64,000 nucleotides of DNA from Liolophura sinensis (GCF_032854445.1 NC_088296.1:372001-436000); one strand, 5' to 3'; shown: positions 10,741 through 24,689, counted from the stretch's first letter. The notes: generated by a model not told the origin, from the sequence alone. Program-made: numbers and translations.

Positions 10741-11512
10741 AAAGAATACGACCTCAGTCTTCTTGGCAAGCTTGTCGTAAAAAGCGCCTAACGTAGAGCT
10801 CTACCGTGAGGCCTCGGTGAAATATACACTCACATCTCCTATATTTGTGTGAGGGACCATAGAGGAATAAGCCTACCTGCTTGCCCTGGGTTGCGACCCT
10901 TACTTGAAGAGAACGGTCTTGCGAGATTTTCAAGCCCAACACTTCACATCGGCTCTTCTTTAGAGACTGAAGATCGGGTTGGCCCAGTTTGGCTAATCGG
11001 TTGGAGCAGATATGCTCCGAACTAAAATCACAAGGGTGTGTAGATGTCAAGCGATACGCAACATATAAAAAACGATGATACTTATCTCCATCTGATAACC
11101 CCTCTTTTCCTCAGTCGATCTCTACACCGCCGAAGTAGATCTGTACAAACCTAATATGCTTTGCCTGTATTAAGACAATAAAACGTTAAAATTGCGACGA
11201 AGCGTATATGATCTCCTCTATGGACTGTCTTCTCTTTATAAAAGAGAAACAGGTCATTACCTCAAAAGAAACAATTCAAAAAGCACGTCACCTTATCTCT
11301 TCCGCGAACAGTGTCCTGAAAACTTCATTCGCCAGAGTGGAGAGTATCAACATGTGTTGACACTCAAATATCACTGACTTGCCAATGATTGGTTACGGTA
11401 AACCTAAAACAATATCTGTGAAAGAATTAACTAACTTGTCAATAAATCTACGTCTGCATCTGACTGTATACTCAGTCAAGGCATCGCTGGACTGAAGTTT
11501 TTATAATATCTC

Positions 11513-11769
11513 GGGGCCGAGGTGGTTAGTGTGTCAGCGCGACGCCTTGGCCCAGGGGGATCTCACCAACGCGTCGGCTGTGAGTCCAAATCCAGCCTAG
11601 GCTGTCTTCCTTTCTGCTCATACGTGAGAGGGTCTGACTGCAACCTGCGGATGGTCGTGGTTTCCCCCGGGATCTGCGCAGTTTCCTCCCACCATAATGC
11701 TGGCGGTCGTCATATAAGTGAAATATTCTTGTGTCCGGAGTAAAACACCAACAAAATAAATAAATAAAT
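11513..11769 (+). mobile_element. tRNA-headed SINE, unit copy 2
   Basis: Duplicate of the SINE at 605-861, carried along in the 10.9-kb unit. It has the same degenerate head, central domain and (AAAT)n tail. Confidence 0.85.
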
Positions 11770-11992
11770 TCATTAAACATCTCCGGCGCAATTATCAAAA
11801 GCTTTACCTAGAGCAATAACACTGTTTTGCTGCAGGACGTCCTAAATCTTTAGTTGTCAGCACTGAAAATGCTGACCAATTCTCCACTTTAAGATCAAAG
11901 TCTAAAACTTCATTTTCCCTGTTCTTTATACCCAGGGTGGGCTTTATTATGTAGATTTGTGGTCGTAACAACGTATAGAACGTGTGGTCAGT

Positions 11993-13408
11993 AATATTTA
12001 TTATAAGTTTCTAACCCATTTGTCATCTGAGCCACTGGAGACTCTGTTGGGCTTGTTTAATCATGATATTTGGATTAGTATTAAGTTTTCCACCCTCATG
12101 GACGGGGAGGGTGTATTATTCCGGTTCTAAAACCGGGTAAGGGTCATAATGAACCGCCTAATTAACGTCCAATAGCTCTTATCAGCGTGGTTAAGAGTAT
12201 GGAACGAATAATAAATGATAGACTTCTTTGGTATTTAGAAACCAACACTTTACTGTCTAATATTAAATGTGGTTTTCCTCAAAGTCGATCTAAAGTTTGT
12301 CGAATTGAAACTTTTATTCGTAATGATAAAAAAAATAATGAACAAAACGTGTCACTATTTTTCGACCTTGAAAACGTCACCGAACTACGACGCCGCATGG
12401 AAATAAGGTGTTTTAAAAGGCCTCTTTGATATTGGACTTATCGCTTATAATTATTTATCAGAGCTTTTATCTTATCGTCAGCTATCGTCAGTTTAGGTTT
12501 TTTCAAAGGCAAAAATTACCGTATTCCAGAGTAGCATACTGTCACCAACACTTTTTTATCTTCAAACTTAATAGCTTGTGAAAAACTTAAACATGTGGTA
12601 CAGAAGGTTCTTTTTATGTACAGTTGATGATTTCCATATATGCTACCGTTCTAAAATATGAATAACATCGGCAAGACTGCTGCAGTTTTCTCTCAATGAC
12701 CAAGAAATGGACATGATTTTAGATTTTCTACATCTAAGACCATCGATATGCATTTTTATTGTAAACAGATCTTCATTTCGACTTCAAAATTTTATGGTAA
12801 ACCTGTGAAAATTGACATCTGAAAACAGATTTTCAGGAGTCATAGATGATAGCAAATTCCTCATTTCCCTCCATGTTAAAATGCTTAAAGCTAAATGAAA
12901 AAATCTATGCGTCGAAACAGACATTTGTATGCCAGCCGTCCACCAAGATGGACATTCGAGGTCAACAATCGTAAGGCCAATTCCCAAAACGACGTATAAG
13001 TAAGGATCTGAATATAATTGAGGTCGTATATAGCAAAGTCTAGTCTTGACTTATGTACTGAGCGGTCAATTTTATTAAATTTACATCGATCTTTTGTGAG
13101 GCCTAAATTGACCTTGGTTCCATCATTTACGGTTCCGCCAGGAAATCGTGTCTAAAAATTGGCGATCTTGTCCATGACCAGGGTTTGAGGATCAGCCTTG
13201 GTGCCTTTAGAACCTCAGCAGTGGAGAGTTTATACGTTGTAGCTAACCAATCTTTAGTATACAACAGGTGTGTACAGTATACAGTCCATGTGCTACAAAG
13301 CTTACAGCACATCCAAGAAGCCTTGCCTACGACTACAATGTGTAAATATATGCAGATAGATGATTTGATACTCGTGTGCAGTAATTTATTTAGAAGCTAA
13401 CGTCAAAC
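11993..13408 (+). pseudogene. Decayed non-LTR reverse transcriptase, copy 2
   Basis: A near-identical copy of the RT remnant at 1085-2500, carrying the same disabling changes. The 80-codon open piece 12187-12429 contains 'MERIINDR', 'NIKCGF' and 'SLFFDLE', and ends at the same frameshift as in copy 1. The thumb-like block 'SLGAFRTS' lies near 13192-13215. Confidence 0.85.
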
Positions 13409-13668
13409 AAGAGGATATAGTTCGTGTGTCTTTTCCGGAATTTCCTCCTCAGCTTCTTCCAAAACTTAAATAAATATCTGATCCAGGTAAACGGAAGGAA
13501 ATCAGATACAAATCCTCTTATAATTCAGTTTTTGAGGGACAGCTAATTCTAGACCAGTAACGTCTAATATATAACAGTTAACATCACTGCAGTGTTGTAT
13601 TTTTATGCTTCCAAAAGTTTGCAAAACCTATTGTTATTAGCGGTTTAAGCCATACAAGCTTGATGTAC

Positions 13669-13798
13669 TTATTTATTTATTTGATTGGTGTTTTACGCCG
13701 TACTCAAAAATATTTCATTTATACGACGCCGGCCCGCTTTATGGTGGACGCAAACCGGGTCAAGCCCGGGAAACCCACGACCATCTGCAGACATACAG
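13669..13798 (-). mobile_element. 5'-truncated SINE, unit copy 2
   Basis: Copy of the truncated SINE at 2761-2890, with one visible base difference (G at 13769). Confidence 0.8.
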
Positions 13799-16700
13799 GT
13801 TTGAATCTCTAGGCTTCAACCTCTATTATATCTATTCGAATTATTATTATTCCCGACAGTTATGTGATACATTTTATGAGAAAACAACAACTGGTACATT
13901 CCCGAAACTTTAGAATGTTTTAGGAAAGTATCTGAAGTTGTGCATTTTGACATTTGGTGACATTTGGTCGACTGACTTAGCGGTCATATTGGATTTCTGT
14001 TAACCTAAACAAATCTTCCTCTCCAGAACCACTGATTCGATAGAGCTGAAAATTAAACTGCATTTACACAAAGCCTAGGCACATTCAGGGTGATAACGCA
14101 AACTTTCTCGTTTGACAATTGTACAAGCTCGCTGTTGGGTGAAAATGTCTTGTGACACAAAACCAGAGAGAACGTGAAATGAATCAGAAGTTCAGGAAAC
14201 CCACAAAGAGCTCAAAATGTAGTAGATGTACGTACAAGAAACCCATAGTGAAGACAAAACACATCTGACATACATGTACAAAAAACCCCAAAGGGAGTAC
14301 AAGATGAATACTATTGTTTGTTGTTTTACTGCTTATTAATATTGTAACAAACAAAAAAAGGCACATGGCCATTTGTGTTGAAGTGATCATGTAATATCTG
14401 TAATAACCTAAGGGCCTTACATGTTCAGTTACTCAGGTTCCCCCAGAACAGGTTTCCACCCGTTAGCATAATTTTGTACCCAGTTTTATGAGGTAATCAC
14501 CAAAAGTCTTCAGATAAGAAGTATCAATCTAACCGGAAAAGATTTATTTCTTTTAAAAGCTAATTTGTTTTAGTTCACCCATATAATTGCATTTTTTATT
14601 TTCTGTCATAAAGCCACCCTTCAAATGATGATAAAGTATTACAGCGTCTGCTAACACAGTATCCCTTTCTCCAAGAAACAGCTGATTCATGTGATGTAAG
14701 TTTGTACGGCGAGGAGGTTCAACATATAATCGTTAACTTTCAGTTATTTATACCATTTTCCAACTTATGTATCTTATAAAAGCGACATACATCCTTCAGT
14801 AATCCATTAAAGGTAGTGCCCATTTTTTAGAGTGAGTTATCTCCCAAAACATTTCCAACCATATATGTAGGGTAACATATAATACTTTTTGTCACTATTG
14901 CAATGTTCCTTCAAAAAGCATTGTAAGACCTATATCAGTGTGTGTGCCTCGCCTCCCTTGTAGGTCATCCCTTCTGCTCAGTTAGAAATATGGTGATTTT
15001 TACTATTGTCATGCCATAAAGAGGAGTGTATGAAAAAGAATCTCGCGATATTAAAGCAGGGGAAAAATATCCACCAGAAGGAATGTTGGAACTTGACCAT
15101 TTTGATAATGAAGTTATATATATGGTCTACAGTGTTGTTACCGGTTTGAAGACACCCCAAAATCCTGATTGGAGATATACCACCTCAGGTAGACTGTATA
15201 AGCAGGTCATCTTCAGCTGTATCTTCCCAAAGACAACCCTAGATAATCCATAAGCAAACTTACACGGTTAATGGAGGGTGTCAGGACGACAGTATACATA
15301 CATGCATGCCTTTTTATAGCTTAGCTAGAGCTGTCTGTGTGAAGAGTGTAGAATTATTAATACATGTAGTCTCTTAAATATAGATACATATATATCAGCT
15401 AAGTTAGAAAGTAAGCAAATTTTGCTTTTGTCATACCATAAAACGATATAAAAGAAAGGGGCGGGGGGGGGGGAGGGCAACCCAGAAGCAATGCTGGATC
15501 TTGACCGTTTTGATCATGGAAACAAACGTATGTCTACAGTGTTGTAAGGGGGAGAATTTAAAGACACCTCAAAATCATGATTGGAGAGATGTTACCTCAG
15601 GAAGACTATAGAAGTTTGACAGCGCCAGTTGTATCTAGGTCATATATAAGCAATGGAGATATACATGTATGTATTTGGCTATCCTGACGGGATAAGCTGT
15701 GTTAGCAGGCCCTATATATGTACCCTCGCGCAGTGATCACGGATCATGGAGGGTGTAACATATTGGACAATGATGACGGCAGTATACATACATGTAGGCC
15801 TTTCTATAGATTAGCTAGAGCTGTCTGTGTTAAGAGTATGCAGTTAACAATACATGTAGCCGCTTAGTTATGGATACATATACATCTGGGTCTTAAAATT
15901 GTAAAATAGACAGCATTACCGGGACGTTATCTGTATACATTCTAGTAAAGCTGGAAATAATCTGTGCAAATCCGTACATAATTTTAAGACTCGATTTACT
16001 TTTAGCACCATTTACGTATACAGACATTCTTTAGCTTTGACGTCACGGGCATTTGATATAGGCTATCATATAACAAACGGGCTGACGTACATGGAAAAGG
16101 GGAACTGTATACCCTATTCATCAAAGTTTGACTACCACAGTTTTATACTTGGAGCGGACAGCCGAACGTTGTTAAGTAAACAATAAATAGCGATACATGA
16201 TCAGGGCAATATTTTCGAGCTTTGTGTACCACAGGCGACACGTCAGCGCCAGTAATCTACCTTCAACATAACTCTGCATAAGGCCTTTCAAGGTCAAAGC
16301 TTCAGAATCTTGATAACGTAGAGGCATACCATCGTCCTGTATATATACATGTAGTGACAAGATCGGCATAATTAAACAGTATGAACGTGGACCAAGTCTA
16401 GTCGTTTTCCTTGACGTAACTATTCAGACTGTTCATCGACAGTGTTACAGGTTCACACACAAAATGATGGTCTATACATTGACACGCCCCAGTCGTCATT
16501 CTGCAATTCACATCACTGCCTTTTTTGCCTGATTCTGCAGAAACCATGGTGCTAGGGGGCGTGGAATTTTTGCTACTATACAAGCATTTACTTGAACAGT
16601 TAGAATAAAGCCCTGACTGAGGTAAATTGACAAAGGGTCGTATTTCACCATTTGCATGTGACCATTTGCCAGCTATCACATTGTCGTCGCTGCTCTGGTT

Positions 16701-17945
16701 TTTCTCTCTATACTGTACGTCCTACCTGTACCGGTACTGTGTAGATGTAAGGACGACTCGACCAACTAAACAGTGTCTGACAGTCGAACAAGTAAAGACA
16801 TCTTCCTAACTTGACAAATATTTCCACCCTAAATACACCTATCCCGTCTTGAATGACTTACCTGTCGAGACAAATACCACCTGGCTTCACAAGTATATAA
16901 AATTGAACACATTGAAATAAAAAATACTTAGTTCTGAGAATTGGACATGATCTATTCAGGGGAGGTAAATCCCTCATGATGTTTGTTCACATTTATACTC
17001 TGTGATATCTCAACAATGGTTTGCACAGCTCGCCTTCAAGTTTATATGCGAATGTCATATTTCAACAAACAATCAAATACACCTACCCGTCCTAAATTAC
17101 TTACCTGTCGACACAAATACCCCCGTGCTTCACAAGTTGATAAAATTGAGCAGATTGAAACAGAAAAGGCTTAGTTGTGAGAATTGAGCGTGTTCTATGC
17201 AGGGGAGGTAAATCCCTCATGATGTTTGTTCACATTCATACTCTGTAATATCTCAACAATGGTTTCCACAGCTCGCCTTCAAGTTTATATGCGAATGTCA
17301 TATTTCAACAAACAATCAATTTCCTACAAAATTACCTCAGTAGATGTGTTCAAATCGTGTGTAGATTGAAAGTGTTATCACTTTCGGCTCCAAAAGGAAT
17401 ACGTTGAAAATATAGTTGAGAAATGTAGGATAAATATTCTGAATCCTGTACCGGTATTAGGAGATTAGGCTATAGCTACGACAATTGCCCATTAAATTTA
17501 AGTGGCATTACCCTCGTGGGGTCACTAAGGTGAAATCAGGCCTCTAGGCAACCTTGTCGTACTAGTCAACTAACCTTAAGCTCCCCCATGTGGCCCCTGT
17601 GAATATAGGCCTATAGACCGATATCTCCTCGAGTGGTGGAGTAGCCTACCTGTTGATCATGGAGTACCTGTTTGCTGTGGACTGCGAACCTATTGGAAGA
17701 GAACGTGCTCCCAGTGGCCGAAGGGAGGTTAGACCTGTAAGATTTTCAAGCCCAACACCACACATGGCCCTTGTTTAGGTAGAGGTGGGAGGTTGGATTG
17801 GTCCTATTCGACCAATAGGCTGGAGTAGATATACTCCGAACTAAAATCTCAAGGGGTTGTAAATGTCAGGTGATTCACAAATCAAAAAAAAGAAAAACAA
17901 AAACATGACGGTAACGACGTTTAATAAACCTTAGTCGATCTCAGT

Positions 17946-18182
17946 TTGCCGCACAGTGTCCAAGTAGACATGCATATACCTAATCCGACTAGGTGCGTTA
18001 CATGCCACAAACTTGGACAAGGCAATGACCAGTATACATATAAATTGGTTTACTTTCCTTGTGCAGGTGATGTTCGACGAAGGCGCTACACAGTAAAGTC
18101 TATGTATGCTTTGTTTGACAGCGTCACTGGCGATGCCATCATAAAATACTTCAGGGCCATTGGCCTATATCATAAAATATGA
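17946..18182 (+). pseudogene. RT carboxy-terminal remnant, unit copy 2
   Basis: Identical in all I compared to 7037-7273: the final part of a Jockey/CR1-like polyprotein, ending 'GLYHKI' directly before the microsatellite. No start or upstream frame would make it a gene on its own. Confidence 0.65.
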
Positions 18183-18194
18183 ATTCTAATTATC

Positions 18195-18286
18195 AGTAGT
18201 AGTAGTAATAATAATTATAATAATAATAATAGTAATAAAAACAATCATTATCATCACCACCACCACCATCGTCGTCGTCGTCGTCG

Positions 18287-18317
<31 letters not shown>
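18195..18317. repeat. Compound trinucleotide microsatellite, unit copy 2
   Basis: Duplicate of 7286-7408, with the same order and apparently the same lengths of (AGT), (AAT), (CAC), (CGT) and (CAT) runs. Identical microsatellite lengths point to a very recent duplication. Confidence 0.92.
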
Positions 18318-18934
18318 ACATATGGTGCATTTTATTAAATATAATACGCCCGTATCCAAAATATCTTTCACTGCTTCTAATAATTATCACTAAAATGTTC
18401 CTTTAAAAATTTGGGCTAATTTTGGCAGAGGTGTTTTATAGTGATATTCGATAGATATATAGCTCCCATCCATAATTAGCAAGTCTGTGTGCAAAAACGA
18501 CATTGTCGCTATTTAAATGTATATTGTCTAGCCAAGCCTGTTGACTACAGTGTCTATGATGGTAACTTGACTCTATATACTGTATGATAATTGGGCCAAA
18601 CCTCTGGAATATCTCTATCTGCAGAAGTTTATACAATATATAAAAGATATAATAAACACATTACTAATAACGACACGAGCATTTCTTACTTATATTAAAA
18701 CAGTTATAAACCAAGGTCAAATTTTGTATTCCAGCTCCCAGTGTTTTTTTATGTTATTGTCAGAAAGCACAGAAGTAAAGACTACAATACACCTGCTTAT
18801 CAATCAAAACGATTAAACCGTAAAATGTTGACATCGTTCCAACGTGTGAAGTACATGACCGATTAGATACAGCGCTATAACAGGGACAGCCTGTCATAGC
18901 ACCGTATCAACTCAAAGCCTGGATTGGAGATATG

Positions 18935-19190
18935 TTTATTTTTTTAATTGGTGTTTTACGCCGTGCTCAAGAATATTTCACTTTTACGACGGCGAGCAGC
19001 AATATATTGAGAGGAAACCCACCACCATCCGCAGGTTGCTTCCAGGCACGTACGGCTGGGGGGGAGGGGGGGGGGGGGGGAAAGCCGGCATGAGCTGGAC
19101 TTGAACTGACAGCAATCGCATTGGTGAGAGGAAACTGGGTCATTGCGCTGCGCTAGCGCGCAAACCGACTGAGCCACGGAGCCCCCCCTC
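18935..19190 (-). mobile_element. Near full-length SINE with G-run, unit copy 2
   Basis: Duplicate of 8026-8290, with a shorter G-run (19059-19080) and a slightly different C-run after the head. Confidence 0.87.
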
Positions 19191-20413
19191 CCCCCCCCCC
19201 CCCATCCCTTTGGAGATATGTAACCCATGTACACTGTGGAAGTAGGTTAGCGTCCATTCTATCTGCACACAAACAACTCCAGCTAATATACATGGAGTAT
19301 ACGGCTGTCCTGACTGGCTTAGGTGTGTCCAGTTACACACCCCATTATTGGTAAACAATGGGCGAGGTTGTAATGCTTGCTGAGTGGCACGTTAATAATC
19401 CATGTAGCCTTTCAGTTCTGTTACATTGAAAGTCCTATCTGCAGTTCAGTGCATACCTTAGGTTTGAGCTCGCCTCCAAGTCGGGAGGCCTTAGACCTGA
19501 GTCGCGTCATACCAAAGACTTTGAAAATGGTATTTCTTACTCTTCAGCTTGGGATATGAGAACATGTACATCCCAACCATGACTTTTTTACTGTTACAAT
19601 TTTTATATTTGGAGAAGAAAGGCGAACGTTGTAAGTAAACACACAGCGTTCCATACATGTCGGTTGCTCTGGTTATCTACATGAATGTAGGCCCAACCTA
19701 AGACAACACGTCAGTGGCAAGCAACGACCTTCAGCAAAACCCTACATAATGCTTCTCAAGTTCAAAGCTTCAGAAAAATATATTAATAACGTACTATCGC
19801 CCTGTTTATATTGTGAAAAGATCGACATAACTGGACAGTATGAACTTGCCCCTAATTCAATTAGTCGTTTTTCTTGAGAAGAAAATATTCCAACTGTTTA
19901 TAGACAGTGTCAGAGTTTCACACACAGATCGAGAGTGGAGTCTGTACAGAGACACACACCATTAATCGTACGTCGACTTCGTGAGGATGAGCAGACCATT
20001 TACATTCTGTATGAGAGCTGGTCACACGATCAAGTAAAGACAACTCCCTCACCTGATAGAAATATCCCGATATAACAACAGGCCTACCCCATCTTACAAG
20101 ACTTACCTGTCGACACTATTCCCACCGTGTTTCACTACTTGATAAAACTGCGCAGATTGAAACAGAAACTACTTGGTTCCGAGAAATAGGTCATCCGAGC
20201 AGGGGAGGTAAATCCCTCAGTATGCTTGTACACATTTATACTACATGACATTTCCACAATTGTAGCACAGTTCCCTCAACAACTCAAGAATGTGCACATA
20301 ATCTTTAAAATTATGGCCATTGCAATGGCCGTTATTTACATAGTACGGCTTTAACTGCAACTGATCGGATGGCTCACAGATCAACGGTCATAACAGTTTA
20401 CTTTAACAATATT

Positions 20414-20655
20414 ATTTACTTATTTGGTTAGTGTTTTACGCCACACTCAAGAATATTTCACTTATACGACGGCCGCCAGCATTATAGTGGGAGGAAACCG
20501 GGGCCCGGTGGAAGCCCGGGACCATCCGCATGATGCTTGCAGACTTTCCCACATACGTCTGGAGAGGAAGCTAGCATGGACTGGACTTGGGCGGTAGGCT
20601 TCTTCGCCATTGCTCCGTGCTCGTGTGCTAACAATCTCGGCCACTGAAGCCCCTT
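20414..20655 (-). mobile_element. Diverged SINE, unit copy 2
   Basis: Duplicate of 9511-9752 within copy 2; no difference noticed. Confidence 0.82.
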
Positions 20656-22415
20656 TGAGCAACTGATATAGGCTATCACAAAACAGACGGACTGGCGTAC
20701 AGGAATTAGGTGAACGATTATACACGTATAACATGACTTTTTTTTACTGTCACAGTTTTTTTTTTAATATTTACACGTTGTAAGTAAATGAACAGCGATC
20801 CATACAGGCATGATATCCGCGCTATGTGTGCCATAGGCAGCACGTCACCGCCAGTAATCGAACTTCAGCACAACTGCAACATGCTTTTCAAGGTTAAAGT
20901 TTTACGACCTCAAATTAATAACGTAATATCGCCTTGTAAGAAGATCGACACAGTCAAACAGTATAAACCTGAACAAAAATACGTCGTTTTCCTTGATACG
21001 CAAATATCGACGGTTCTAGGCTAACACGCAGGCTGGCATGCCTGATGTTAAAGTCTGTGAAAGAAAGCGTCCCATTAGTATATCTACGCTGTGTCGATTT
21101 GAGGACGAGCAGACCAATTAAACTGTGTCTGACAGTGGGTGACACGATCAAGTAAAGACAACTCCTTAACCTGACAGATCGTTTCCATCCAAACTACATA
21201 TAATCGTCTCACAGAGCTTACCTGTCCACACAAATCCCACCTGGCTTCACAGCTTGGTGAAACTGAGCAGATTGGGATAGAAAATACTTAGTTCTGAGAA
21301 ATGCACCTGATCTGTACAGGGGAGGTAAATCCCTCAGTATGTTTGTACACATTTATACTCTGTGACATCTCAAGAATGGTTTCCACAACTCGCCATTAAC
21401 TTTAGGCCAATATGTGAATGTCACACTTCAACTAACAATCAGTTTCCCACAAAATTACTTCAGTAAATGGGTTCAAATCATTTATATTTGTTATCCCGTT
21501 TAGGTTCAAACAGAATACATTGGAAGTATAGTTGAGAAATGTCGGATGGATGTTCTCAAACCAGTATAATGACAATAGGCAAAAGCTACAACAGTTGCCC
21601 ACGGGATTCAAGCGGCATTACCCTCGTGGGGTCTCCAGGCCGAAAAGAATACGACCTCAGTCTTCTTGGAAAGCTTGTCGTAAAGGGTGCCTAACCTAGA
21701 GCTCTACCGTGAGGCCTCGGTGAAATATACACTCACATCTCCTATATTTGTGTGAGGGACCACAGAGGAATAAGCCTACCTGTTTACCCTGGGTTGCGAC
21801 CCTTACTTGAAGAGAACGGTCTTGCGAGATTTTCAAGCCCAACACTTCACATCGGCTCTTCTGTAGAGACTGAAGATCGGGTTGGCCTAGTTTGGCTAAC
21901 CGGTTGGAGCAGATATGCTCCGAACTAAAATCACAAGGGTGTGTAAATGTCAAGCGATACGCAACATAAAAAAGACGATGATACTTATCGCCATTTGATA
22001 ACCCCTCTTTTCCTCAGTCGATCTCTACACCGCCAACGTAGATCTGTACCAACCTAATATCCTTTCCCTGTATTAAGACAATAAAACGTTAAAATTGCGA
22101 CGAAGCGTATATGACCTCCTCTATGGACTGTCTTCTCTTTATAAAAGAGAAACAGGTCATTAATTCGAAAGAAACTTTTCAAAAAGCACGTCACCTTATC
22201 TCTTCCGCGAGCAGTGTCCTGAAAACTTCATTCGCCAGTGTGGAGAGTATCAACATGTGTTGACACTCAAATATCACTGACTTGCCGATGATTGGTTACG
22301 GTAAACCTAAAACAATATCTGTGAAAGAATTAACTAACTTGTCAATAAATCTACGTCTGCATCTGACTGTATACTCGGTCAAGGCATCGCTGGACTGAAG
22401 TTTTTATAATATCTC

Positions 22416-22672
22416 GAGGCCGAGGTGGTTAGTGTGTCAGCGCGACGCCTTGGCCCAGGGGGATCTAACCAACGCGGCCGCTGTGAGTACAAATCCAGCC
22501 CAGAGTGTCTTACTTTCGGCCCATACGTGAGAGGGTCTGACTGCAACCTGCGGATGGTCGTGGTTTCCCCCGGGATCTGCCCAGTTTCCTCCCACCATAA
22601 TGCTGGCGGTCGTCATATAAGTGAAATATTCTTGTGTCCGGAGTAAATTGCCAATCAAATAAATAAATAAAT
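22416..22672 (+). mobile_element. tRNA-headed SINE, unit copy 3
   Basis: Orthologous to the SINE at 605-861 at the same unit position, so inserted before the copies separated. It has several substitutions in the head and central domain and ends in (AAAT)n at about 22658-22672. Confidence 0.83.
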
Positions 22673-22894
22673 TCATTAAACATCTCCAGCGCAATTATCA
22701 AAAGCTTTACCTAGAGCAATAACATTGTTTTGCTGCACGACGTCCTAAATCTTTAGTTGTCAGCGCTGAAAATGCTGACCAATTCTCCACATTATGATCA
22801 AAGTCTAAAACTTCATTTTCCCTGTTCTTTACCCCCAGGGTGGGCTTTATTATGTAGATTTGTGGTCGTAACAACGTATAGAACGTGTGGTCAT

Positions 22895-24300
22895 AGTAAT
22901 ATTTATTATAAGTTTCTAACCCATTTCTCATCTGAGCCACTGGAGACTCTTTTGGGCTTGTTTAATCATGATATTTGGATTAGTGGCAAATTTTCCACCC
23001 TCATGGAGGGAGGCGTGTATTATCCCGGTTCTAAAACCGGGTAAGGATCATAATGAACCGCCTAAGTAACGTCCCATAGCTCTTATCAGCGTGGTTAAGA
23101 GTATGGGACGAATAATAAATGATAGATTTCTTTGGTGTTTAGAAACCAACACTTTACTATCTAATATTAAATGTGGTTTTCCTCAAAGTCGATCTAAAGT
23201 TTGTCGAATTGAAACTTTTATTCGTAATGATCAAAAAAAAAATATGAACAAAACGTGTCACTATTTTTCGACCTTGAAAACGTCACCGAACTACGACGCC
23301 GCATGGAAATAAGGTGTTTTAAAAAGCCTCTCAGATATGGGACTGATCGCTCATGATTATTTATCAGAGCTTTTATCTTATCGTTAGTTGTCGTCAGTTT
23401 AGTTTTTGTGATGAGCAAAAATTACCGTATACCAGGGTAGCATACTGTCACCAACACTGTTTGCCTTCAAACTTAATAGCTTGTGAAAAACTTAAACATG
23501 TGGTACAGAAGGTTCTTTATATGTACAGTTGATGATTTCCGTATATGCTACCGTTCTAAAATATGAATAACATCGGCAAGACTGCTGCAGTTTTCTCTCA
23601 ATAAGACCAAGAAATGGGAAGTTGAATATGATTTTATATTTTCTACATCTAAAATTATCGATATGCATTTTTATTGTAAACGGATCTTCATTTCAACTTA
23701 AAAAGATTTTATGGTAAACCAGTGAAAATTGAGATCTGAAAACAGATTTTCAGGGGTCATAGTTGATAGCAAATTCATCATTTCCCTCCATGTTAAAATG
23801 CTTAAAGCCAAATGAAAAAATCTATGCGTCGAAAAAGACATTTGTATGCCAGTCGTCAACCAAGATGGACATTCGAGGTCAACAATCGTAAGGCCAATTC
23901 CCAAAACGACGTATAAGTATATAGCAAAGTCTAGTCTTGACTTATGTACTGAGCGGTCAGTTTTATTAAATTTACATCGATCTTTTGTGAGGTCTAAATT
24001 GACCTTGGTTCCATCATTTACGGTTCCGCCAGGAAATCGTATCTAAAAATGTGCGATCCTGTCCATGACCAGGGTTTGAGGCTCAGCCTTGGTGCATTTA
24101 GAACCCCACCCGTAGAGAGTTTATACGCTGTGGCTAACCAATCTTAAGTATACAACAGGTGTGTACAGTATACAGTCCATGTGCTACAAAGCTTACAGCA
24201 CATCCAAGAAGCCTTGCCTACGACTGCAATGTGTAAATATATGCAGATAGATGATTTGATACTCGTGTGCAGTAATTTATTTAGAAGCTAACGTCAAACA
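22895..24300 (+). pseudogene. Decayed non-LTR reverse transcriptase, copy 3
   Basis: Same RT remnant in the diverged copy. An upstream open piece ending near 23044 reads into 'WISGKF' and 'VYYPGSKTG', typical of the segment before the RT fingers. Then come 'MGRIINDR' and 'NIKCGF' (23103-23180). A run of nine A near 23232 shifts the frame relative to copies 1 and 2. The thumb-like 'VRSKLTLVPS' occurs near 23990-24020. Confidence 0.82.
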
Positions 24301-24559
24301 AGATGATATAGGTCGTGTGTCTTTTCCGGAATTTCCTCCCCGGCTTCTTCAAAAGCCTAAATAAATATCTGATCCAGGTAAACGGAAGGAAATCAGACAC
24401 AAATCCTCTTATAATCCAGTTTTTGAGGGACAGCTAATTCTAGACCAGTAACGTCTAATATATAACAGTTAACATCACTGCAGTGTTGTATTTTTATGCT
24501 TCCAAAAGTTTGCAAAACCTATTGTTATTAGCTGTTCAAGCCATACAAGCTTGATGTAC

Positions 24560-24689
24560 TTATTTATTTATTTAATTGGTGTTTTACGCCGTACTCAAGA
24601 ATATTTTATTTATACGACGCCGGCCCGCTTTATGGTGGACGCAAACCGGGTCAAGCCCGGGAATCCCACGACCATCTGCAGACATACAG
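24560..24689 (-). mobile_element. 5'-truncated SINE, unit copy 3
   Basis: Same insertion at the same unit position as 2761-2890, with a few substitutions. It therefore predates unit amplification. Confidence 0.8.

Larger units (their letters stand above)
1..10908 (+). repeat. ~10.9-kb tandem unit, copy 1
   Basis: The first bases of the window recur at 10909, and the whole stretch repeats there with the same order of landmarks. I noticed only a few differences from copy 2: T at 2861 against G at 13769, G at 3694 against C at 14603, one extra G near 14450, and homopolymer lengths at about 8150-8180 and 8281-8300. The unit contains a decayed reverse transcriptase (about 1085-2500), SINE copies (605, 2761, 8026, 9511), internal direct repeats (4090-4985, 5100-7000, 8650-10740), an RT carboxy-terminal remnant (7037-7273) and a trinucleotide microsatellite (7286-7408). 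I see no intact gene in it. The left end is cut by the window, so the array may continue upstream. A very recent segmental duplication or an assembly duplication would both explain the identity. Confidence 0.95.
10909..21811 (+). repeat. ~10.9-kb tandem unit, copy 2
   Basis: This is a head-to-tail repeat of copy 1, offset 10908-10909 bp through most of its length and 10903 bp after the G/C homopolymers near 19060-19200. Near-identity with copy 1 holds to about 21394. From there to 21811 the sequence differs from copy 1 at many positions, and the same stretch of copy 1 (10492-10908) looks more like the dispersed copy at 52060-52470. The contents are those of copy 1, including a dead RT, four SINE insertions and the microsatellite at 18195-18317. 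No intact gene is visible. Confidence 0.95.
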
